From an uncultured Verrucomicrobiales bacterium (lineage in GTDB: Bacteria; Verrucomicrobiota; Verrucomicrobiia; Verrucomicrobiales; Akkermansiaceae), in assembly GCA_937916505.1 (NCBI GenBank), contig CALFSW010000477.1:1-48925 (forward strand): DNA of 48,925 nt, written 5' to 3'. Position numbers and translations under genes: made by a program. Under the pieces are notes generated by a model. The model did no database searches. It had not been told where the DNA came from and saw only the letters and a list, made by a program, of their open reading frames with translations. Shown here one piece after another: positions 8,467 through 15,859 of the stretch. Position 1 is the stretch's first letter, and each line of letters begins with the position of its first letter.

Positions 8467-8690
8467 AGGGAGGAGTTAGCGGAAGTGGTTGGAAATGAAA
8501 ACCCTGATTGCCGGCTTTACTTGACCGCTCAATCACAAAGATGAGTGACTCATTGCGGTTTTTGAGTTGGAAACAAGGTCTGGAATGTCCCTGCGAATTG
8601 AAAAGAAGCCTCCGAAGAATCGCTGGTAGCGGCAAATTGCTCCGCTTTTTTGCTCCGCGGATGAGAATTGCGGTCATAAGGTCTCGTAGG
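8467..8690. promoter_or_regulatory. Divergent promoter region, exonuclease operon / DUF1553 gene
   Basis: These 224 bases separate two divergently read units: the leftward exonuclease-aroB-tatD operon and the rightward PSCyt1/DUF1553-DUF1501 pair. They must hold promoters for both, but I see no convincing -35/-10 pair, no strong dyad and no ribosome-binding site. A rightward frame is open from 8508 but reads as non-conserved sequence up to the signal peptide at 8691. Confidence 0.35.
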
Positions 8691-11600
8691 ATGTTTGTGC
8701 GACAATTATGGATCAGCTTATTGACGGCAGCCGCGGCTTTTTCGGCTGAAGTGGATTTTCAGCGCGAGGTGCGGCCGATTCTCTCGGACAAGTGTTTCTT
8801 TTGTCACGGAACTGATTCGGAGACGCGGGAAGCTGATTTGCGGCTGGATACGCCGGAGGGTGCCTACGGGGATCTCGGTGGATATGCGGCGGTGGTGCCG
8901 GGGAAGCTGAAGGACTCCGAACTTTATTTAAGAATCATCAGCACAAAAAAGAAGGAGATGATGCCTCCTCCCAAGTCCCACAAGAGTTTGAGCCCGGAGG
9001 AAATCGAGATTCTGAAAAAGTGGATCGAGCAGGGAGCTGAGTATGAGCAACATTGGGCTTATCAGGCTCAGGAAAAAGAGGATGCTCCCGAGGGGCGGGA
9101 GGTCGATCACTTTGTCAAACGGAAGTGGGACGAAGCCGGAGTGAAGGGAAGTGACCTGGCTGCCAGGGAGGTTTTGATTCGCCGCCTCTCATGGGATTTG
9201 CGTGGAGTGCCGCCGACGAGCGAAGAATCCGTCGCGTTTTTGAATGACACGTCGCCCGAGGCCTGGAGTGGCTTGGTGGATCGTTTTTTAGCCGACCCCA
9301 AATATGGGGAGCGCATGGCGGTCTGGTGGCTCGATTTGGTCCGCTACGCCGATACGATTGGATATCATAGTGACAATGGCATGGAGGTCTCACCCTACCG
9401 GGATTATGTGATCAAGGCTTTCAACGAGAACAAATCGTTTAGTGACTTTACGATTGAACAGCTGGCGGGTGACCTGCTTCCCAAGGCGACTTTGGAGCAG
9501 AAGGTGGCATCGGGGTATAATCGTCTTCTCCAAACGACTGAAGAAGGGGGCGCGCAGGAGAAGGAATACCGCGCGATCTACGCGGCTGACCGGGTGCGAA
9601 ATGTTTCGGAGGTTTGGCTGGGGTCGACACTGGGGTGCGCCCAGTGTCACGACCACAAATATGATCCGTTTACAGCGCGGGACTTTTATTCAATGGCTGC
9701 CTTTTTCGACGATATTAAAGAGGGGGGCGTCGCGAAACGTCGTCCGAATCTCGTGGTGCCGACTCCGGAAGAAGAGGCACGCATTGCAGAATTAAAGAAG
9801 GGCATCGAATCGGGACGGGTTGAAAGCTTGTTGAAGAACGATCCCGCGTTCCGGTCGAAAATAGACGAAAGCCGGAAGCTGTGGCTGGCTCAGAGCAAGT
9901 TGACCTCTTCAGCCTGGCGTCCCGTGGAATTGAGCGACTTTCAAGCGCCGGCCGGGACCAAGCTCACCTTGCAGCCAGATGGAACTGTTTTGGAGGAAGG
10001 AAAGGTTCCCTCCAGGGCGAGCTATTCATTCAAGGTGGCTTCTCCCGGGAAAGTGTCGGGGATTAAAATCGACGCTTTGACTGATCAGAGCTTTCCTGAA
10101 AAAGGCGGCTTTTCGCGCTCAAACGGCAACTTTGTTTTGACCGAGGTTGAGGTGAAGCTTGGAGGGAAGAAGCTGAAGATTTCGAAGGCGAAGGCCGATT
10201 TGGAACAGGCTGGGTTCCCCGCGAAGAATACTTTTGATGGAAAGCAGGACACAGGCTGGGCCGTGGGTGCCAATGTGCCTGCAGGGCGAAAAGGGACGAG
10301 ACGGATTGCCTTTATTCTGGAGAAGCCACTCGAGCTGAAATCGGGCGAAGCGCTTGACGTGACCCTTCATTATCAGTCCGAATATTCCGGACATAATATC
10401 GCGAAATTTGGCGTCTCGGTGACCGGTTCGAGTCATGCCGGTTTGGAGGATCCCCTGGGGCCGTCACCGGAAGTCGTGGAGGCTTTCACGGCATCGAAGA
10501 GAACTCCCGGTCAAGAATCCCTGTTGGAGAAGCATTATCTCACCATTGCTCCGGAGATCCTCGCGCAAAAAGCCAGGACCCGGGCGATGGAAGATGAACT
10601 CAAGAAGAGGGAGGGGGGTATGAGGCAGATGTTGGTGTCCGAGGCCCTGCCGACACCACGGATGACGCGGATTTTGAGTCGTGGAAACTGGATGGATGAA
10701 TCCGGGGAGGTCGTGCAGCCTGCGGTGCCGGGATTTTTGCAGAAAGACACCTGGAAGGTCGAGGGGCGTGCGAGTCGGCTGGATCTGGCAAAGTGGATTT
10801 TGCATGAGAAGAATCCACTCACCGCGCGGTCGACGATGAACCGGGTGTGGAGAATTTTCTTTGGACGGGGGCTTTCTTCGAACGTCACCGACCTCGGTGG
10901 CCAGGGCGAAGTGCCATCCCACTCCGAACTGCTCGACTGGCTCGCGGTGGATTTCCGTGAGGGCGGTTGGGATATGAAGCGGATGATGAAGAAGATTGTC
11001 TCCAGTGAGGTCTACAAGCAGAACTCCGACGTGGGTTCCTTTTTGAGAGAAAAGGATCCGTCGAACGAGCTGCTCGCCCGTCAGGGGCGTTGGCGGGTGG
11101 AGGCTGAGTTTGTCCGCGATGCCGCGCTCGGAATTGCGGGGATTTTGAACGACGGAAAAGTGGGTGGAGAAAGCGTGAAGCCTTATCAACCGGCTGGATT
11201 TTGGCAGCATTTGAATTTCCCAAGAAAAACCTGGAAAGCAAGTGAGGGAGGGGATCTCTATCGCCGCAGTGTTTATACCTACTGGTGCCGGACTTTCCCG
11301 CATCCTTCCATGGTGGCCTTTGATGCGCCGAGTCGGGAAGAGTGCACAGCGGAGAGGGCGAGGTCGAACATTCCGCAGCAAGCTCTGGCGATGCTCAATG
11401 ATCCGATTTTTGTGGAAGCCTCACGAGTGTTTGGCGCGCGAATGGCGAAACATGAAGGAGAGGTGAAGGCCAAGATCGTGTGGGGAATGAGGGAGGCTTT
11501 TTCCCGGGATGCCACCAAGGAAGAGATCGAATTGCTCGAGAAGGTGTTCATCAGCCAGAAGGAGAAATTCTCGGCCGACCCCGAAGCGGCCAAGGCCTTT

Positions 11601-11714
11601 CTGACGACAGGCGAGTGGCCGGCGCCGGAGACGATCGCCCCTGCGGACGCAGCAGCCTGGGGACAGGTTGGGCGTGTGATTTTGAATGCTTACGAAACAA
11701 CCTCACGATTCTAA
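8691..11714 (+). CDS. Secreted PSCyt1/DUF1549/DUF1553 (planctomycete-type cytochrome) protein
   Basis: A PVC-specific secreted protein of about 1007 residues. The chosen ATG at 8691 gives a clean signal peptide (MFVRQLWISLLTAAAAFSA); an in-frame ATG at 8661 adds only ten residues and cannot be excluded. Domains in order are PSCyt1, with a haem c motif CFFCH just after the signal peptide (PILSDKCFFCHG); DUF1549 (RRLSWDLRGVPPT to CAQCHDHKYDPFTARDFY, a second CxxCH); a central beta-rich insert; and DUF1553/PSD1 (NPLTARSTMNRVWRIFFGRGL to NIPQQALAMLNDPIFVEASR). The function of this family is not established; a redox role in periplasmic polysaccharide breakdown is often proposed from gene context. 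It is followed five bases later by a DUF1501 gene, its standard partner. Confidence 0.87.
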   Translation: MFVRQLWISLLTAAAAFSAEVDFQREVRPILSDKCFFCHGTDSETREADLRLDTPEGAYGDLGGYAAVVPGKLKDSELYLRIISTKKKEMMPPPKSHKSLSPEEIEILKKWIEQGAEYEQHWAYQAQEKEDAPEGREVDHFVKRKWDEAGVKGSDLAAREVLIRRLSWDLRGVPPTSEESVAFLNDTSPEAWSGLVDRFLADPKYGERMAVWWLDLVRYADTIGYHSDNGMEVSPYRDYVIKAFNENKSFSDFTIEQLAGDLLPKATLEQKVASGYNRLLQTTEEGGAQEKEYRAIYAADRVRNVSEVWLGSTLGCAQCHDHKYDPFTARDFYSMAAFFDDIKEGGVAKRRPNLVVPTPEEEARIAELKKGIESGRVESLLKNDPAFRSKIDESRKLWLAQSKLTSSAWRPVELSDFQAPAGTKLTLQPDGTVLEEGKVPSRASYSFKVASPGKVSGIKIDALTDQSFPEKGGFSRSNGNFVLTEVEVKLGGKKLKISKAKADLEQAGFPAKNTFDGKQDTGWAVGANVPAGRKGTRRIAFILEKPLELKSGEALDVTLHYQSEYSGHNIAKFGVSVTGSSHAGLEDPLGPSPEVVEAFTASKRTPGQESLLEKHYLTIAPEILAQKARTRAMEDELKKREGGMRQMLVSEALPTPRMTRILSRGNWMDESGEVVQPAVPGFLQKDTWKVEGRASRLDLAKWILHEKNPLTARSTMNRVWRIFFGRGLSSNVTDLGGQGEVPSHSELLDWLAVDFREGGWDMKRMMKKIVSSEVYKQNSDVGSFLREKDPSNELLARQGRWRVEAEFVRDAALGIAGILNDGKVGGESVKPYQPAGFWQHLNFPRKTWKASEGGDLYRRSVYTYWCRTFPHPSMVAFDAPSREECTAERARSNIPQQALAMLNDPIFVEASRVFGARMAKHEGEVKAKIVWGMREAFSRDATKEEIELLEKVFISQKEKFSADPEAAKAFLTTGEWPAPETIAPADAAAWGQVGRVILNAYETTSRF

Positions 11715-11719
11715 ATGCC

Positions 11720-13117
11720 ATGATTGAGATGACAAACAGACGAACTTTTTTGAACCGATCCACCGTGGGAATCGGTGCGCTTGCTTTGCAACGACAACTC
11801 CTTGCCGGGAATATTCCGGAAGGGATCAAGATGGCGGGTTCGCCAAAGGCCAAGAGGGTGATTTTTCTCTGCATGGCGGGTGGTCCGTCCCATCTCGAGA
11901 CACTCGACCACAAGCCGACCCTTGCGAAGATGCACGGTCAGCCGATGCCGGAGTCGATCACCAAGGGTCAGCCGATTGCGCAGCTACAGGGCAAGGCCCT
12001 GAAGTGTCTCGGGCCACAGTGGGATTTCATCAGGCAGGGTAAATCGGGACAGGAGATCTCTTCGCAGCTTCCGTTTATTGGGAAGATGGCGGATGACATC
12101 GCGATTGTGCGATCGATGACGACGAAGCAGATCAATCATGACCCCGCGCATACGTTCATGAACTGCGGAACGCAGATTTCGGGCCGTCCGTGCATGGGGT
12201 CTTGGATTCAGTATGGCTTGGGGAGTGAGACGAAGAATCTCCCCGGGTATGTCGTTTTAACATCGGTCGGGGGAGGGCAGAGCCAACCGATTGCGTCGCG
12301 TCAGTGGCACAGCGGATTTTTACCGAGCAAGTATCAGGGAGTGCATTTTCATTCGAAAGGAGACCCCGTCCTTTATGTCGGCAATCCCAAAGGGGTTGGT
12401 CGTGCTGATCAGCGGCAGGTGATCGATGCGGTGAATGGTCTCAATCAAATCCGAAACGGACATGCGGATGATCCCGAGATTGCCACCAAAATTTCGCAAT
12501 ACGAGATGGCCTTCAGGATGCAAGCCAGTGTGCCCGAGTTGGTTGATTTGAAAGGGGAGTCCAAGGAGACTCTTGAGATGTATGGAGCAACTCCGGGCGA
12601 TGGCTCGTTTGCGAGTAACTGCCTTTTAGCCCGTCGGCTTGCCGAGCGTGGTGTGCGATTTATCCAGCTCTACCATCGGGGATGGGATCACCACGGCGGC
12701 GTGAAGAATGGCGTGGCGACGACCGGCAAGTTGGTGGACCGGGCGAGTTGGGCCCTTGTTCAAGATTTGAAACAGCGTGGCCTTTTGGAAGACACCCTGG
12801 TCATTTGGGGGGGGGAATTTGGTCGGACACCAATGTCACAGGGTGGCGGAAATAATCCCGGACGGGACCATCACATCAAAGGGTTCTCACTTTGGATGGC
12901 TGGAGGCGGAATCAAGGGCGGAGTGACTCACGGAGCGACCGATGATTTTGGTTACAACGCCGTCGAAGATGTGGTGACGGTTCATGATCTTCACGCGACG
13001 ATGTTGCATCTCATGGGAATTGATCACGAGAAGTTCAGCTACAAGTTCCAGGGGCTTGATATGAGGCTGACCGGGGTGGAAGGCGGTGTGAAGGTGATCA
13101 AAAACATCATCACTTAG
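11720..13117 (+). CDS. Tat-exported DUF1501 protein
   Basis: About 465 residues, from the alkaline-phosphatase-like DUF1501 family. The N-terminus MTNRRTFLNRSTVGIGALAL is a twin-arginine signal, so the protein is folded before export and probably carries a metal. Conserved family segments are FLCMAGGPSHLETLDHKP, DDIAIVRSM, HRGWDHHGG and the metal-site-like WGGEFGRTPMSQ...GRDHH. The start may be ATG 11720 or the second ATG nine bases on at 11729, which puts the twin-Arg nearer the N-terminus. It lies five bases after the DUF1553 gene, the usual operon pairing in Planctomycetota and Verrucomicrobiota. Its last eight bases overlap the 3' end of the convergent hydrolase gene. Confidence 0.88.
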   Translation: MIEMTNRRTFLNRSTVGIGALALQRQLLAGNIPEGIKMAGSPKAKRVIFLCMAGGPSHLETLDHKPTLAKMHGQPMPESITKGQPIAQLQGKALKCLGPQWDFIRQGKSGQEISSQLPFIGKMADDIAIVRSMTTKQINHDPAHTFMNCGTQISGRPCMGSWIQYGLGSETKNLPGYVVLTSVGGGQSQPIASRQWHSGFLPSKYQGVHFHSKGDPVLYVGNPKGVGRADQRQVIDAVNGLNQIRNGHADDPEIATKISQYEMAFRMQASVPELVDLKGESKETLEMYGATPGDGSFASNCLLARRLAERGVRFIQLYHRGWDHHGGVKNGVATTGKLVDRASWALVQDLKQRGLLEDTLVIWGGEFGRTPMSQGGGNNPGRDHHIKGFSLWMAGGGIKGGVTHGATDDFGYNAVEDVVTVHDLHATMLHLMGIDHEKFSYKFQGLDMRLTGVEGGVKVIKNIIT

Positions 13118-14756
13118 GTTCGTCGGCAAGGGCTTGGTTTTGAAGCCAACGCCAAGCCTGGTGACGGGCGGAGCTGGGCCTGAAAAGCCAGCGGTCGGTG
13201 TGAGGGTGGGGGGCAGTTGAGTTGGGGAAGGTTCCGAGGATGTCGCGGGTGTTGAGGTCAATGTAGGTGACGTTGGTGATTTCCGGAAGGGACTGGAGGA
13301 AGCCCTGGATGTCTTTGGTGTGGCCATTTTGGCAGACAAGGAGAGGTCGACCTTTCAGGCGGGAAAGCCGGGTTGCCGTTTCGCGTCGGTATTGCTCGAG
13401 TGGAGCACCCCAGGGTTTTTGCCAGGCTCGAATGCCGTCGAAGTGATCGTGGGTCATGAAGGCTGACCAGAGAGCGGAGATCTCATCATCGTGCAGCCCG
13501 ATATGGCTGACGCCAATCGCTCCTCGTGAGAATCCGCAGAGGATGATCTTTTCGGGGTCAATGCGAAATTGTTTGATGATGCGGGGAACGACAAGCTTGG
13601 CGTAGGCGGCGCTTGCTTGTTTGTCACCCCACCAGGTGAGTTGGTTGCTCTTTCCATCGGGGCTGATGAAGGGGAGATTGAGCCAGACGGCGTTGCCGCC
13701 GGAGAGGCCGTAGCCAAGGGCCGAGTCTTCGACTTTTCCCGTCGAACCGGAGGCCGGGAATTTGTTGCCGGAGTATTCGACGATGAGAGGATAGGTTCCA
13801 GCGTCTTTTTTCCAGTGGGGCGGGAGGTAGAGAGTGTGGTGGACTTCGGTGCCCTTGAATTCGGGTGGGGTAATCTTGACGCGTTTTCCAGCGGAAGGAG
13901 AACCGGGTTCGATAGTGGGTGGGGTGAGAGTTTTTTGATCCTGGGATTGGAGGGGGAAGTCGTTTTCGTAACGCCGAAGAAGTTCGGCGGGATCGTTCTT
14001 GAGAAGATAGAACTTTCCTCGAATGGTTTTGGTTTCACCGGGTTCGAGACCACCGATACGGAAGTCGGAATGGATGCAGCGGATGACTCCTTGAAAAAGT
14101 TCCTGATAGGGTTCCCAGGCGGTGGCAAAGAGCCATTTGCTGTCGGCGCTCACACAACCAATGAGTCCATTTGAGGGGACGTCGGGGGAGAGGGGGCGGG
14201 GATTGACGTCGTTTCGATCGACGTGGCAGGGACACCAAACTTGTCCCGGGATGTAGCGTGCCTGGGTGGCCCGGTTTTTGGTGGGGAGGAATGTTTGTTT
14301 ACCTTCGAGGAAGATGAAACTTTTTGGAAGGTAGGTGTATTTGTCTTGGTCTTGTTGGGTTCCGGTGAAGGGCCCGACCCGGATGCAGGGCTGGGCCCAG
14401 TGTGCCTCCGATGCTTCTTTGGTGAGGTTTTGGGCGGTTAGGGTGAAAGTGACAGAGTCATCGTCGGTTGTAATGAAGTGATCGATGGTAGTTCCGTCGG
14501 CGAGAGTGCAGCGGAGTTTGATTTGAGTGGGAGTGGCGGAGAGGAGCTTGGTCTGATGGGGAATGACAGTTTGGTTCCAATCGCGGTCGGTGGAGCCGGG
14601 CTTACAATAGGCTTCGAGATACCAGGTCTCGATTTTTTCTCCGGGGACGTGGGGCGCGTGCAGGGTGAGGGTGTTGTCCTTCCAGGTGAGGGTGAGCTTT
14701 GCGAAAGCGCAGGATTGGATGAGGATATAAAGGAGGAGTAGGGGCATGGAGGACAT
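13110..14756 (-). CDS. Secreted alpha/beta-hydrolase-fold protein
   Basis: A 548-residue secreted protein in two parts. After a signal peptide (MPLLLLYILIQSCAFA) comes a ~270-residue beta-sandwich-like region with several Cys residues (for example WCPCH near 174-178). The C-terminal ~260 residues form an alpha/beta hydrolase, with the nucleophile elbow GFSRGAIG (Ser410) and a preceding YPLIVEYSG strand; a likely acid/His pair lies in the last 100 residues. An esterase or carbohydrate-esterase role in polysaccharide use fits its neighbours but is inferred. Its ATG overlaps the manA stop by one base (TAATG), so it is probably coupled to manA. It runs convergent with the DUF1501 gene. Confidence 0.68.
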   Translation of the reverse strand: MSSMPLLLLYILIQSCAFAKLTLTWKDNTLTLHAPHVPGEKIETWYLEAYCKPGSTDRDWNQTVIPHQTKLLSATPTQIKLRCTLADGTTIDHFITTDDDSVTFTLTAQNLTKEASEAHWAQPCIRVGPFTGTQQDQDKYTYLPKSFIFLEGKQTFLPTKNRATQARYIPGQVWCPCHVDRNDVNPRPLSPDVPSNGLIGCVSADSKWLFATAWEPYQELFQGVIRCIHSDFRIGGLEPGETKTIRGKFYLLKNDPAELLRRYENDFPLQSQDQKTLTPPTIEPGSPSAGKRVKITPPEFKGTEVHHTLYLPPHWKKDAGTYPLIVEYSGNKFPASGSTGKVEDSALGYGLSGGNAVWLNLPFISPDGKSNQLTWWGDKQASAAYAKLVVPRIIKQFRIDPEKIILCGFSRGAIGVSHIGLHDDEISALWSAFMTHDHFDGIRAWQKPWGAPLEQYRRETATRLSRLKGRPLLVCQNGHTKDIQGFLQSLPEITNVTYIDLNTRDILGTFPNSTAPHPHTDRWLFRPSSARHQAWRWLQNQALADEPK

Positions 14757-15685
14757 TAGGAAGGGATCGAGGTTTGCAGGATCTTGGTCTCGTTCGAGGC
14801 CTTCAGTGAGGCGGTGCCTCTCGGGAGAATAAAGAAGTCTCCGGTTTGAAAACTCTGGTCTTTTCCAAAAGTGATTTCACCTGACACGACGGTGATGATT
14901 GAGAAGCGGTCGCCTTGGTTGGCAATGGTGTCACCCGCTTTCAGATCGTATTGGTCGACGACGAAGTATTCGCAGGAGGCGAGGGTATGGCCATTCGGGG
15001 TGTCCATGCCGGGTTCGAAATCTTCGAAGTCGATGGAGGCCATCGATTCCTTGATGTGGAGGTCGCGCGGGGTGCCATCCAGATCCATACGATTCCAGTC
15101 GAAGACGCGGTAGGTCGTGTCGGAGTTTTGTTGGATTTCGTAAATGAGGAATCCGGCTCCGATGGCATGAAGTCGGCCCGAGGGAATGAAAATGGATTCG
15201 CCTGGCTCGGGCTGAACGGCGTGGACTTGTTCTTCGACCGTGCCATCGATCAGGGAATTTTCGAAGGTCTCCCGCGTGGTGCCATTTTTAAGTCCGATGT
15301 AAAGTTGGGCATCGGGATCCCGGCCGGCGATGTACCACATTTCAGTTTTAGGATCACCGCCAAGGCCGGCTGCCACTTCCTTGGGAGGGTGGACCTGGAT
15401 CGAGAGGTCGTCCCGGGCATCGAGGATTTTGATAAGAAGAGGAAATCGGTCGCCTGTGAGGCCTTCACCGAAGATTTCTTCACGATGATTTTTCCAGAGT
15501 TCGTGGAGAGTTTTCCCTGCAAAATCGCCCGATGAGACGAGGGATTGTTCGCCCTGGCGATCGGTGATTTCCCAAGATTCCCCGTAGGGTTGCGAGTCCG
15601 GTAGGTCACGCTGATAAATTGATTCGAGCGAACGTCCCCCCCAAACGCGGGTCATATACAGAGGGTGAAAGGTGATGGGCTTCAT
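14756..15685 (-). CDS. manA: Class I mannose-6-phosphate isomerase
   Basis: Interconverts mannose-6-phosphate and fructose-6-phosphate in the cytoplasm. The 309-residue length fits the short ManA/Pmi type seen in Bacillus. Zinc-site residues are visible in the cupin core: LSIQVHP (Gln and His), KTEMWY (Glu) and GRLHAIGAG (His), with the catalytic-region Arg in QQNSDTTYRVFDW. The start ATG at 15683-15685 follows an AAGAG stretch and opens with the family's typical PITFHPLYMTRVWGG. The gene overlaps the secreted hydrolase gene by one base. Together with that hydrolase and the DUF1553/DUF1501 pair this suggests use of mannose-containing glycans, which is inference. Confidence 0.93.
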   Translation of the reverse strand: MKPITFHPLYMTRVWGGRSLESIYQRDLPDSQPYGESWEITDRQGEQSLVSSGDFAGKTLHELWKNHREEIFGEGLTGDRFPLLIKILDARDDLSIQVHPPKEVAAGLGGDPKTEMWYIAGRDPDAQLYIGLKNGTTRETFENSLIDGTVEEQVHAVQPEPGESIFIPSGRLHAIGAGFLIYEIQQNSDTTYRVFDWNRMDLDGTPRDLHIKESMASIDFEDFEPGMDTPNGHTLASCEYFVVDQYDLKAGDTIANQGDRFSIITVVSGEITFGKDQSFQTGDFFILPRGTASLKASNETKILQTSIPS

Positions 15686-15741
15686 CTCTTAAAAGCTGAG
15701 CAGGGCGTCCAAACGCAAGCAAGCAAACATTGGGAAGACTT

Positions 15742-15837
15742 GCGAATTCCTTAGGCATTCGCGACAATGAAGATCCTCTTAAGTTCATTCTTGCCTCAAT
15801 ACCTTGCTTTGTGAGACATTTCTCTCCTAAGGGAGAG
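15742..15837. promoter_or_regulatory. Dyad symmetries in the manA-ftsK divergent promoter region
   Basis: The 174-base gap between two divergent genes holds an interrupted palindrome at 15742-15762 (GCGAAT, nine-base centre with inner CC-TTA-GG, ATTCGC). It also holds a hairpin at 15822-15837 (CTCTCC, TAAG, GGAGAG), 22 bases before the ftsK start. The first could be an operator; the second could shape the ftsK leader RNA. No Shine-Dalgarno sequence precedes ftsK. Confidence 0.3.
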
Positions 15838-15859
15838 GTGTCGCTCTCTATCAACGATC

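Noticed and set aside
10464-11381. Minus-strand frame of 305 codons opposite the DUF1553 domain
   Set aside because: Antisense to conserved coding sequence, Pro/His/Arg-rich, no homologous features.
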